From Seminavis robusta (Eukaryota; Bacillariophyta; Bacillariophyceae; Naviculales; Naviculaceae): a stretch of 64,000 nucleotides of DNA. A program made the translations under genes and the position numbers. Shown in pieces: positions 53,851 to 63,009 of this stretch (its first letter is position 1; every line of letters starts with the position of its first letter). The notes under the pieces were generated by a model. The model searched no databases and had not been told where the DNA came from. It saw nothing but the letters and a program-made list of their open reading frames with translations. Location: NCBI GenBank assembly GCA_903772945.1, contig CAICTM010000240.1:1-64000 (forward strand), given 5' to 3'.

Positions 53851-54495
53851 TCAGCAAGGTATGTCTTCATCATCTTCTTCTTCTTCCGTGGCATCCTCCT
53901 GGTCATTCGGAACGATCTGCTTCTTTGCCTGTTTCCGTTTTTGTGAGGCACTCATCTGGTCGACCAGGTACTGCACCTTTTCCGCATCCATCAAACCTAG
54001 ATCTAGCAAATGAGGGGGGATACGTTCTTCTTCGCGTTGCTGTTCATTGTTTGTCGAGTGTAAAGCAGTCCAAAACGCATAGCCCACACCCGACCCCATC
54101 AACAGAGACACGATGGCTTGAAGAGGCCGCAACAATAACCATGCAAACCACGCAAAAAAGACCATCAACCCGACCAATATCCAAGCCAAATCTCTGTTGG
54201 CATCCGCATGTGCATACACGGGTGTTCCCAGTCCTTCCATTGGATGTGTCTGCTGCGGACAACATTTCAGAGACGCCATTTTAGCTTCTTCAATCTGCAT
54301 GACGTGGATTCGCATTTGATGGTTCACTCGGTCGCGATCGTATGCGGCAAAGATTTCTGGATTGTACTGTCGCAAGCTAGGAGTGGCCCACGCTGCCATG
54401 GGTGGCGGCTCGTCATCATCATCGCCCTTCACTTTTGGGTGCTCCGGCTGCTTGCTATTGTCATTATTAGGAGAAAGAAAAGGAGCGGCTTCCAT
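53851..54495 (-). CDS. Membrane protein of unknown function with acidic C-terminus
   Basis: A 214-residue protein from ATG 54495 (MEAAPFLSPNND). Residues about 1-100 are hydrophilic, with the conserved-looking NPEIFAAYDRDRVNHQMRIHVMQIEEAK. Two close membrane spans follow (LAWILVGLMVFFAWFAWLLL and LQAIVSLLMGSGVGYAFWTAL), forming a hairpin, then a charged helix (DAEKVQYLVDQMSASQKRKQAKKQ) and an acidic end (EDATEEEEDDEDIPC). No family recognised. No signal peptide. Downstream of the minus-strand MYND gene with a 360-base gap, so separately transcribed. Confidence 0.6.
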   Translation of the reverse strand: MEAAPFLSPNNDNSKQPEHPKVKGDDDDEPPPMAAWATPSLRQYNPEIFAAYDRDRVNHQMRIHVMQIEEAKMASLKCCPQQTHPMEGLGTPVYAHADANRDLAWILVGLMVFFAWFAWLLLRPLQAIVSLLMGSGVGYAFWTALHSTNNEQQREEERIPPHLLDLGLMDAEKVQYLVDQMSASQKRKQAKKQIVPNDQEDATEEEEDDEDIPC

Positions 54496-54855
54496 GGTTT
54501 GTTCTTTTCGTTGTGTTTGGAAAGAAAAATGAAGGGAAGCGGAAGAGAACGCGGACGAGAACCGTGCCTTCAATGCATTCAAGCAGCAGAGCTGTCTGCT
54601 ACATGTACCAACCTACCGTTACGACTGTAGAAATACAGCACCACGTTCGGTACCCGTAGCTACGACTGTACTCTCGTCCCCTCGTTGTGACTTTACAGCA
54701 CCAGCCATCTTGGTATGCCAAGTGCCGGTAAGCTAAAAGAATAAGCCCCGAGTTGGCACTTGCTGTGAAGGCGTTTTAATAAAAAGTTGGAATGAGCAGA
54801 GCTCGATGCCCTCCCATTCCGTCTCACGCTCTGGACCATCAGAAATGTCGTCAAG
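54496..54855. other. Promoter of the membrane protein gene, with a block shared with 59.1 kb
   Basis: On the minus strand, 54595 to 54561 reads ACAGCTCTGCTGCTTGAATG and on; a closely similar block (ACAGCTCTGCTGTTTGCACG) lies on the plus strand at 59133-59173 upstream of MYND copy 2. No gene in the stretch. Confidence 0.5.
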
Positions 54856-56346
54856 TCATTGCACGAGGTCGAGCTCATTGTAAGCAGATGTATAGAGACA
54901 GCAGGGGATGGGGGTCGCCATCAATGGGCAAATGCCAGCAATCTCTTTCCAAAGACTCAATATTTTGACCGTGGTGCTCCCTTCTTTTCCAGGGTTTGGC
55001 TCCTCTTGCTTGGGTTCTGCTTCGCACTCCACCAAATTCCTCATAAACCTCCATTGCATTTCTTCTCCCAAGGTAGAAATCAGAGCCTCGCGGTACTCTT
55101 CAAGTGGAATCTCCACCAAGTTTTTAGGTTTAATGCACTTGATTCCATCGTATCCATCCACTGTCACAAGATGCCGTCCATGCTGCAAGCCATTCTCACA
55201 GACAAGGCCCAACTTCCTGTTCATTGCAGAGCCAGAAGGGCTGACGAGACCAAGCAGCATTACCCAAGTATGAGGTCTGATGACCGGTAGTTCATTGTCA
55301 TTGCTTAAAGTGTGTTGCTTCCGGTTCTGAAGAACTCCTGCTATTGCCTCCAACTTTGCAGCTTCCAATTGAAAGAACTTGCGTATTGACTGTGGATCAC
55401 GGGATTGGCCTTCAGACATTGTTGCAAAGAAGTCAGAGATGCAAGGATCTTGTCCATTGGTAGAAAGACTCCTCAAGATTGCAGATGCTTCCAGCAGGTT
55501 TTGAGGTGTCCGACAGCTCAGCATACAATCAACGTACAATGAAATGTCATGAACTCCATTATGGATAATGCCACAGAGTGCCTGTGCTCGAACAAGAGAC
55601 ATATTGTACATGACATCTGGTGGTGTAGCTCTTTTCTCCTTGATATATTTCAATGCCACCTTTGTTACTCTAATAAGAAGATCATCACAGGAGAACCATT
55701 TTGGTTTCATCAGCTCCTTCCTTTCAACATGTGCATAATGTTCACAGACATCAAGAAGACACTTGCACCACAAGACAATCGACTCTTCTTGATCCACAAA
55801 GTAGCCATCGATGTAGTTCATAGAATCAATGCAATTGCCTGTCAGTGCAAGCAAGGCGCAATGCTTGATTGCTTCTTGCATGTTTGAGATGTATTCCTGC
55901 GCCATTCCTGACAAACGAAAGATATTGCCAAGGTAAATATATGCTTGTGGCCGTCTTGTATCCAATTTTTGTGCTTTCCGAAACAGCTTCTTGGCACCTG
56001 CGTAGTCATGAGAATCCACCTGCCTTAGTCCCGCTAGAATCAATGCATCATAGTGGGACATCTCTCGGTTAGCTTCAATGTCCTCAGAGAGATGCCTCTC
56101 TTTATCATGAACATTCTTCCTTTCTTGTCCCCAAGTTTCATGCCAGTCTTTGTGTTTTGGCCAGGCTTTCTTGTAGCACCTTTTGGAGCAAAAGAGAGCT
56201 GGAACATAGCCTTCATCCTTGCACTGGCTACATTGCAACTTAAATGGCTTGTCAGCTGGCTCTTCTATCTTGCAGCCACAACAGACTCTTTTTGCTTTCA
56301 GGTCTGGTGGCCGCTCCTCCTTGAGTTCATTGAAGAAGCCATCCAT
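54856..56346 (-). CDS. MYND zinc-finger protein with TPR-like repeats, copy 1
   Basis: A 496-residue intronless protein. The MYND finger is at residues about 22-70: CCGCKIEE...LQCSQCKDEGYVPALFCSKRCYKKAWPKHKDWH, with the full C-x2-C, C-x2-C, C-x3-C and H/W pattern. MYND fingers bind proline-rich peptides in partner proteins. A TPR-like pair of helices follows (YDALILAGLRQVDSHDYAGAKKLFRKAQKLDTRRPQAYIYLGNIFRLSGM). The C-terminal quarter has HTWVMLLGLVSPSGSAMNRKLGLVCENGLQHGRHLVTVDGYDGIKCIKPKNLVEI, a small beta-type module. The carboxyl end is about 25 residues longer than in copy 2 because the paralog has lost one base there. Protein-interaction or chromatin-linked role is inference. A truncated LINE lies 178 bases upstream of the ATG. 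Confidence 0.85.
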   Translation of the reverse strand: MDGFFNELKEERPPDLKAKRVCCGCKIEEPADKPFKLQCSQCKDEGYVPALFCSKRCYKKAWPKHKDWHETWGQERKNVHDKERHLSEDIEANREMSHYDALILAGLRQVDSHDYAGAKKLFRKAQKLDTRRPQAYIYLGNIFRLSGMAQEYISNMQEAIKHCALLALTGNCIDSMNYIDGYFVDQEESIVLWCKCLLDVCEHYAHVERKELMKPKWFSCDDLLIRVTKVALKYIKEKRATPPDVMYNMSLVRAQALCGIIHNGVHDISLYVDCMLSCRTPQNLLEASAILRSLSTNGQDPCISDFFATMSEGQSRDPQSIRKFFQLEAAKLEAIAGVLQNRKQHTLSNDNELPVIRPHTWVMLLGLVSPSGSAMNRKLGLVCENGLQHGRHLVTVDGYDGIKCIKPKNLVEIPLEEYREALISTLGEEMQWRFMRNLVECEAEPKQEEPNPGKEGSTTVKILSLWKEIAGICPLMATPIPCCLYTSAYNELDLVQ

Positions 56347-56523
56347 AGTTGTTGTGGTCCCTACGGGTGCAATAGAAGTTTATGCGATCCAAATTTTAAG
56401 GGGTTAGGGGGGCTCAAGAAGGCAGATGAGAGGAAGTCCATTTTTGAGATGACCGAGAAGAAAGAATTGTGGGTGGAGCAGGGACTTCAATTGACGACCC
56501 CCATCCCAATCAAAGATCAACCG

Positions 56524-56777
56524 TCTTCTGCTACTGCCTCCAAAACTCAATTTTCCTACTCTCAAATGATGTTCTTCATGCAGACCCGTATCTCAATTGC
56601 CCTTGTGAAAGCTACCCATTTATGTCTCCGTGGATCCCGCAAAGCCAAACCCTTTGCCCCCCGTAATACCCTCAATTTCTTGCCCCTGATCCCTCAGAAC
56701 CTAGTCCTGAATTTCGACTGTTCTTTGCTTAAGCCTGGCCCCGGCTGGCTTCCGTAGATAATTTCCCTACTCTAAAC
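56524..56777 (+). mobile_element. 5'-truncated LINE 3' end, copy 2
   Basis: Begins at CTTCTGCTACTGCCTCC and runs through ...QFSYSQMMFFMQTRISIALVKATHLCLRGSRKAKPF to the tail CCTACTCTAA, more than 90 percent identical to 39938-40187. Shorter than copy 1 because it was truncated further in from the 5' side. A one-base indel near 56665 shifts the last part of the frame. It lies in the putative promoter of the minus-strand MYND gene. Confidence 0.8.
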
Positions 56778-57101
56778 CCCTTTTCTTCTCTGCACGTTAG
56801 CGTCATTAGATTATACCAGCAGAGCGGCTTGAATCCTCTGAAAGAAAAATCAGATTTTGGCAACACTTTTAGTAAACAACCCGGCTCAGCACCTTGCTTA
56901 AACATTAAAAATTTGCAATGCTTCACGCATGCCGCCAGGTTGTGAGCAACCAGGCTCAGCGTGCTGGTTGCTCGCAACTTATTTTTTGCTCACCCGCCGG
57001 AAACGGTAAGGTACCGGTAGGGCCCACGTCCTTCTCACACACAATCGCTCACTTTAGCTCCCCTTCGATTGCTGCTTGACTTTTGGTCTTTTAGCAAGAA
57101 G
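56778..57101. other. Leader and promoter of the acyltransferase-like gene
   Basis: GTACCGGTAGG at about 57010. No ATG in frame before 57102. Nothing else seen. Confidence 0.4.
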
Positions 57102-58525
57102 ATGGCTCCCACCGACGACGAGAAAACACCCGCACCTGCGGCAGGCGCTTTTGTCTTTCGCCAACACATGCCAGTGGACGCACGTCCTCTTTCTCCGATG
57201 GATCACATGTACTTTGACAATGCCTTTGCCCCTTTGAACTGCATTGTCCAGTTTGAGTCATGGTGGTTCAACAACGATGCCAAGATTGGGGATGCCTTTC
57301 AACGCGTGCTTCAAACGTCGCCCATTTTGCAAACGACCGTCCACGGTGAAGGCGAGAACGCCTGTTTCAAAACAATGCCAGAAGATGATCCAACGTTGCC
57401 TCGAGTTCAAATCCATGACGTTGACACCGCCCAGAAGGTCTTGTCGTATGCTCGCCAGGTCCGTCAGGAAGAACAGGACCGGCTGAGCAAAGGCGGCATG
57501 GAAGCGCGTCGCAAGTCGCTCCGATTTGCTCTGGTTCGAGGAGGCAACCACCGTGCTTTTGTCATTGTAGTGCCGCATCATTTCATGGATGGTGCTGCCA
57601 TTGCCAGTTTGTCATCAAGTTTATCGCCTACACATTGGTTCCCCAGTTTCTTTGGTTCTTGGTGGACCGCAAGAGCTATTCAGATGTCCCTCACTTTGAC
57701 GAAATGATGCTCAAGCAGGAATTGCCGCAATTGGAGGGAGTGGATTTGAAAGAGATGGCTCAGAAGTCTCCCAAGTACAGCTCCAAGTCCTTTCGATTTC
57801 AAGACTTTGATCTTTTCCACCCCGATGCCATGTCGCAACTACACGGCTTCCAGCAAGTGTTGGTCAAAGTGCCAAAGTCTCGCATGGATACTTGCCGCAA
57901 GCAGCTCCGCCAACGGAACGCTAGCATTAGCACCGCCTTTCAAGCACTGGCTGTCAAGACGACAACGGTGATTCTTGATCGGCTCCACCTCAATCAAGAA
58001 GGCTTGGACATTTTGTCGTCCATTGGCGTGGACATTCGCCCCTTGGTCCCCTGGGGCGACGCCCGTGACAGTGCTCAGTTTCCCGTCATTGGAAACTACA
58101 CCAGTGCCTTTTTCATCCCCGTGGCGCATCAAAAAGCCTTGACGGAACCCTTGGAGCAGTTGGCACAATCCATCCAAGACCAAGTAACCCAGCTGCGGGA
58201 TGATCCTCGTGTTCGAATGGAAGTCTTGGCCTACTCGGATGGCAACGCCAGTGTCCCGTTTTGGTGTGGCATCTCGTCCATCCTAACGCCCGACAGTGGT
58301 CGGGGTGGGCACAACATGTTCGTCGAGTCGTACATTGACTTTGGCCCCGCTCCTCACATTTGGTTCTATGTCGTCACGTGGGGAAACGAAACCATCATTA
58401 CGGCCGATATCTATCTTCCCATTCCACAAGAAGGAATGGGCGATGCCCAGCTGAAGCAGGACATTCGGAAGGCAGCCCAAGATTCTGCATTGGAAGACAT
58501 TCTCAGTGGCGGTCTTCTAGCTTGA
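57102..58525 (+). CDS. HHxxxDG acyltransferase / condensation-like protein, interrupted by a frameshift
   Basis: Two overlapping frames make one protein of about 474 residues. The first (from ATG 57102) has a start-up segment (LSPMDHMYFDNAFAPLNCIVQFE), and the active-site motif PHHFMDG at residues 159-164, where the first His of HHxxxDG is on the N-terminal half. The frame changes near 57600-57612, directly after MDGAAIA, and continues in the other frame as FVIKFIAYTLVPQFLWFLVDR to the stop at 58525. The second half holds conserved-type segments (NYTSAFFIPVAHQKALTEPLEQLAQSIQDQV; DFGPAPHIWFYVVTWGNETIITADIYLP). HHxxxDG enzymes (BAHD, alcohol O-acetyl, condensation and wax ester synthase groups) join acyl groups to alcohols or amines. 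A single indel separates the halves: either a recent mutation or an assembly error; no intron with normal borders fits. Confidence 0.7.
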
Positions 58526-59319
58526 TCCTACCGCCCCAGAGTGCCATTCTCCTTCTCGAGCTCAGTCCTGAAGTTGTAATCCATGTTTATTTTCCTTATG
58601 CAAAGACCATGCGCAAAGTGCTGTTCCATCCTCCATCGGTCGAACCAAGAGTGTTCAGGGGTGCGTGGGATGCGAGAGAATCAAGGAAAGTAGCGGTAAT
58701 TCTTATAAAGCCACGTGCGCAGTAGTTTCACATACACATTAATTAACAACAAAATTGTATTGGTGATCATTCTGTGCTCCCCAGCAATCCTAGCTTGACT
58801 TGCAGCGAATGCGGGGGCATTGGGCTCTGCTCGTTCAACACAGGCTAGTGGGGCCGGTGAGCAGACTTGATTGTGGGAAACACCCGGGACTTGGCTTGTA
58901 GGTCGTCCTCAAGCACATCTTGTCTGAATCTGTTCAGTTTTATTATTACTTGGGTTACTAAGGGTTATGAGAGGTCTAGAGAGTGCTGAGGAGAGGATCT
59001 GAGTGAATGAAATATAGAGTAGGAGGGAAGGAGCCAATGTTTGATACCTCCAACTGAAGGGAAGTGCAGAAAGGGAGGGAGAGGACAAGGGGAGAGGAAT
59101 GGGTGAAGCCTTCGATCCTGATTCTCGATCTGACAGCTCTGCTGTTTGCACGCGTTGAAAGCACACTTGTCCGAGGGCTTCCCTCGAGCTGGTTTCTCCT
59201 TTGTGGTTATTGCATGGACGCTTCGTCGACAAAGTCTTGGTGAGATCAAAAGGTACCAAGTGCTGTACCAAGTATCCCAATTGAATAATCTTCTAAAGGC
59301 ACACACAGTGTTTCATTTC
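58526..59319. other. Intergenic upstream of MYND copy 2
   Basis: 3' flank of the acyltransferase-like gene, then a purine-rich stretch (about 59030-59100) and the ACAGCTCTGCTG block at 59133. A frame open upstream of the MYND ATG (from about 59146) starts at a TTG and is not matched by the paralog, so it is treated as leader. Confidence 0.45.
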
Positions 59320-60642
59320 ATGACAACTATGGATGATTTCATCAATGAACTCAAGGAGGAGCGACCACCAGATCTGAAAGCAAGAAGGGTCTGCTGTGGT
59401 TGCAAGATAGAAGAGCCAGCTGACAAGCCATTTAAGTTGCAATGTAGCCAGTGCAAAGATGAAGGCTTTGTTCCAGCTCTCTTCTGCTCCAAAACGTGCA
59501 GCAAGCAAACCTGGCCAAAACACAAAGAATGGCATGAAACTTGGGGACAAGATGCAAAGAATGCTATTGGTACACATAAGATTATCTTGCTGGAAAGAGA
59601 AGAGTGGTCTGACTATGATGCATTGATTGTGGCTGGACTAAGGAAGATCAATTCTGGTGACTACGCAGGTGCCAAGAAACTGTTTCGTAAAGCACAAAAA
59701 CTTGATACAAGACGGCCAGAAGCATTTACATACCTTGGCAGTATGTTTCGTATGTCAGGTATGGAGAGTGAATTCATCTCAAACACCCAGGAAGGAATCA
59801 AGCGTGTTGCGTTGACTACCTTGATGCGCAATTACAACAATGGCGTTGTTGTGGATGTGAAGCGTCTCAAGAAGGACATGTGGGGCTGGGCTACAGGTGT
59901 CTGTGATCTCTGTGTACAGTACGCAGATGTTCAAAGAAAAGAGTCAGAAATACCGAAATGGTTTCACCACGATGACATACTCATTCGAGTCACAAAGGTG
60001 GCACTTGAATCGTTCAAGGAGTATAAATATACGCGTGATCGTACCATCAGCGATATGACATATATGCGAGCGCACCTTCTCTCTGGTTTCCTACATAATG
60101 GAGTTCATGACATTTCAAAGGAGGTTGAGACTATGGTCCACCACCGCACACCTCAACAGCTGCTGGAAGCATTGGCGCTCTATAGGAGTCTTTCAAAAGA
60201 AGGATCAAATGCCAGTGACTCGGAGTTCTTTCAATCACAAGCTGTAGTGCTGGAGTATATAGCAGGAGTTAAGGATCGCAAACAAGGCACGCCCAGCAAT
60301 GACAATGAACAACGGGTAATCAGAGCTCATGCCTGGGTAACCCTCTGTGGCCTCACCAGCCCTTCTGGCTCAGCAATGAACGGGAAGCTGGGCCTTGTCA
60401 GTGAGAATGGCTTGCGAAATGGTCGACATCTTGTGACAGTGGATAGATATGATGGAGTCAAGTGCATTAAACCTGAAAACTTGGTGGAGATTCCAGTTGA
60501 AGAGCACTATGAGGCCCTACTTTCCACACTGGGGGAAGAAATGCAATGGAGGTTTATGAGGAATTTGGTGGAGTGTGAAGCAGAACCTAAACAAGTGGAG
60601 CCAAACTTGGAAAAGAAGAAAGCACCACAGTCAAACTGTTGA
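59320..60642 (+). CDS. MYND zinc-finger protein with TPR-like repeats, copy 2
   Basis: A 440-residue paralog of the minus-strand gene at 54856-56346, in the opposite orientation. ATG at 59320; a second ATG at 59329 aligns with the paralog's start (MDDFINELKEERPPDLK). The MYND finger is complete (CCGCKIEE, CSQCKDEGFVPALFCSKTCSKQTWPKHKEWH). The TPR-like pair (YDALIVAGLRKINSGDYAGAKKLFRKAQKLDTRRPEAFTYLGSMF) and the C-terminal module (LCGLTSPSGSAMNGKLGLVSENGLRNGRHLVTVDRYDGVKCIKPENLVEI) are intact. The middle is more divergent and shorter. The tail ends at KKKAPQSNC because one base was lost around 60608, while the paralog continues (STTVK...LSLWKE is still readable out of frame). Same interaction role inferred. 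Confidence 0.85.
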   Translation: MTTMDDFINELKEERPPDLKARRVCCGCKIEEPADKPFKLQCSQCKDEGFVPALFCSKTCSKQTWPKHKEWHETWGQDAKNAIGTHKIILLEREEWSDYDALIVAGLRKINSGDYAGAKKLFRKAQKLDTRRPEAFTYLGSMFRMSGMESEFISNTQEGIKRVALTTLMRNYNNGVVVDVKRLKKDMWGWATGVCDLCVQYADVQRKESEIPKWFHHDDILIRVTKVALESFKEYKYTRDRTISDMTYMRAHLLSGFLHNGVHDISKEVETMVHHRTPQQLLEALALYRSLSKEGSNASDSEFFQSQAVVLEYIAGVKDRKQGTPSNDNEQRVIRAHAWVTLCGLTSPSGSAMNGKLGLVSENGLRNGRHLVTVDRYDGVKCIKPENLVEIPVEEHYEALLSTLGEEMQWRFMRNLVECEAEPKQVEPNLEKKKAPQSNC

Positions 60643-60953
60643 GTCTATGGAAAGAGAGTGCTGCAACAATAAGTTGATGGGAAGCATGAAGTTTTTTCCA
60701 CCGGTTCCTATAGCTAGTAGCAAATTTTCGTTCCACGAGTGTACGGCAGGTCGGCGGGAGATTTTTGATTTCGTCGGGACAGACCCAGAGCGAAGACTTC
60801 CCTCTGGTCCCTGCCACTGTCTCATCATCTGTTGGCTCCTTGTTGGTATCGAATCTCAAACGCTCACGCCAGGCAGACACAACATCCACAACAGCAGGAG
60901 TCCTTATAGTGACCTACTAGTATAGTTTAGATTATACAAAAGAGAAGATAGTT
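60643..60953. other. Convergent 3' flanks
   Basis: Between MYND copy 2 (+) and carbonic anhydrase copy 1 (-). A block from about 60765 to 60900 (TTTTGATTTCGTC, CCCTCTGG, CACTGTCTCATC) recurs at about 62828-62985 behind carbonic anhydrase copy 2, so the duplicated unit included this 3' flank. Confidence 0.55.
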
Positions 60954-61985
60954 TTACGCAAAAATGATTTCTTTGGTCTCTGGATCATATCGACTTTGCA
61001 CCCCCGTCGACGGTTTCATACTACCATCCGGTTTGGAAACTTGCATGAAAAAGTCCACAATGCCAGACGATATCTCGTAAAAGGCTCCCACAATAATGAG
61101 ATTGCCGCCATTGACCTTGTCCATGATTTGCGGATCTTGTACCAATTGTTGAATTTGATTGCGCACATTCATGGCGACCAATTCTCGATCTCTTGCTCTC
61201 GCATCGACAATGTTGGACAAGTGATCGTCTTGCAATCCGGCTTTGATCTTTTGAAGAATTTCCGAGAGCGATTTACTTTCGTTTTGAATTTTCTCCAGTG
61301 GCAGCCGTGCGGCTTGAATGGCACCGCATCCTTCGTGTCCCATCACTAGCACTACCTTGACTTGCAAATGATGAATGGCATATTCCAAGGACGCACACGT
61401 GGTGGGCCCCAGACAATTGCCGGCGACGCGGACCACAAACATGTCCCCGAGTCCTTGATCAAAGACAATTTCGACTGGGACTCGCGAATCGGAACATCCC
61501 AGTACGGCCGTGGAAGGAAATTGTTGTTTGATGAGTGCCCTGCGTTCAAAGGCGGAGACTTCAGGACGAGTGGCTGCTCCAGTCCAAAACCGAGAATTGC
61601 CCTTTTGCAAGGAAAGCAATACTTGCAGGGGCGCCTTTTCCTTGGCTTTTTGGGATCCTTCTTTGGCCTTACTGAGCGCTTCTTCCATCGACCAGCCGCG
61701 ACTTTGGAGCACCATTGTCTCTTCGGTACCCGTCTGTGTCCGACCACTCTGCAGAAACGTGCCGGGGTAAGGATATGGGGTACTCTCCTTCTGGTTGTTG
61801 CTGCTCAGGCGGTGAACCACAAAGGCACTAATGGCCGCCGCCACGCCGGCAATCAGGGCCATCTCGGCCAAATTGTTGTGGTTGGAAGAGTTCATGGTGG
61901 AATGAGGATCTTCTGGAGCAGAAGCAGCAGCAGTGGCCAACACTAAAAGAAGTCCAGCAACCACAAACAGAGAAATGACCTTCAT
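60954..61985 (-). CDS. Beta-carbonic anhydrase, copy 1
   Basis: A 343-residue protein. Residues 1-20 are a signal peptide (MKVISLFVVAGLLLVLATAAASA). A second hydrophobic helix follows (LAEMALIAGVAAAISAFVVHRL), then a Ser/Gln-rich linker, then the beta-CA domain. Zinc ligands are C164 (GCSDSR), H217 and C220 (GHEGCGA); the D166-R168 dyad is present. The remaining fold is normal (VFVVRVAGNCLGPTTCASLEYAIHHL; GGNLIIVGAFYEISSGIVDFF). The enzyme converts CO2 and bicarbonate, and in diatoms beta-CAs are part of the CO2-concentrating mechanism, some in the pyrenoid. The signal peptide points to the secretory route, from which periplastid, plastid or surface targeting could follow; the sequence after the cleavage site lacks a clear F/W at +1. 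About 95 percent identical to copy 2 in the enzymatic part. Confidence 0.93.
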   Translation of the reverse strand: MKVISLFVVAGLLLVLATAAASAPEDPHSTMNSSNHNNLAEMALIAGVAAAISAFVVHRLSSNNQKESTPYPYPGTFLQSGRTQTGTEETMVLQSRGWSMEEALSKAKEGSQKAKEKAPLQVLLSLQKGNSRFWTGAATRPEVSAFERRALIKQQFPSTAVLGCSDSRVPVEIVFDQGLGDMFVVRVAGNCLGPTTCASLEYAIHHLQVKVVLVMGHEGCGAIQAARLPLEKIQNESKSLSEILQKIKAGLQDDHLSNIVDARARDRELVAMNVRNQIQQLVQDPQIMDKVNGGNLIIVGAFYEISSGIVDFFMQVSKPDGSMKPSTGVQSRYDPETKEIIFA

Positions 61986-63009
61986 CGGTCGGTACTGCAG
62001 GGTTCTCGAGGATAGAAGTGGACGCAGTGGACGCAGCAGACATCGAAAAGAAAATAGTATCGGTATCTTTTGAGGTACTGGCTAGTAATGCTAGTACTAG
62101 CTAGTATCTTCGGTTTGCCTTCATTCCTCCACCTGCCATAATTCTTCCAGAACTTTCGAAAGGGTGACGTGGATCTATTCCCACGCCTCGGACCGTGTTT
62201 TCCCATTCGTCTCCGCACAAGGCCGCCACCGGAACCGGCACCAGTATGATGTACCGCACCCAGCAAGTGTCTTGCCACCTCTTCGCTTCTGAATACATAC
62301 CACAACATTGTTGCATTGTAGGCAACGCTGTCCGTTGTTTTTTATATGTATCAGTAGTTGCAATCGGCTCTTGGAAGGATAAAGGACCGTAAAGAGGAAA
62401 CGACGGCATTTCCAAAAAGATTCATTCGATTTTGCCGCCCGGTACGTGCTTAGAGGGCAACGGTGGGCTCGTATTCTAGCTAGCACAGTAGGTATGCCGA
62501 ACGGCAACCATCGCGACCGTTAACGGTAGCTAGTACAGTAGGCAAAGTTCTCCCATCGGCGGTTCCTCGAAGGAGGAGTACTCCCGGCAGTAACAACAAT
62601 GATGCACCAGCCAAGAATGATCCTGGTGCACTCTCTCTACCCAGGTGCCTCATCCCCTGATGTCTACTGCCATCTGATTCCGTTGTACAGCATGTATACA
62701 TCTGCCTACAATTAGCGCCATCTCAATGATTTCTGATGGTCCAGACCGTGAAAGGAGGACGCGAGACGTCTTCACTGGAACCACACCTTTCTTTTGGGAC
62801 TGGGTAGAGAAAGCCTGAGCACTCTTTTGATTTCGTCATTGGAGGACTCCGAGGGAAAAAAAGGCTGCCCTCTGGTTCCAGCACTGTCTCATCTTCTTTT
62901 GGCTACTTGTTAGTATCTACTCTAAAACGCTGAAACGACTTGCAGCCAGGCAGCCGAAACAGCAGGAGCAGCACTGAAAACGATCTACATAACTAATAGT
63001 TAGTGTAGT
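61986..63009. other. Intergenic between carbonic anhydrase copies
   Basis: Promoter of copy 1 and 3' flank of copy 2. A TGACGT (minus strand ACGTCA) lies at 62165-62170, about 180 bases before the ATG. No gene was recognised; short frames around 62101-62700 have no domain. Confidence 0.5.
62165..62170. promoter_or_regulatory. TGACGT hexamer upstream of carbonic anhydrase copy 1
   Basis: Read on the gene strand it is ACGTCA. TGACGT/ACGTCA elements drive CO2 and cAMP responses of a beta-CA promoter (ptca1) in Phaeodactylum. Here there is one element at about -180, so the match is suggestive only. Confidence 0.35.

Noticed and set aside
59146-59319. N-terminal extension of MYND copy 2
   Set aside because: Starts at TTG, not ATG, and is not matched by copy 1.
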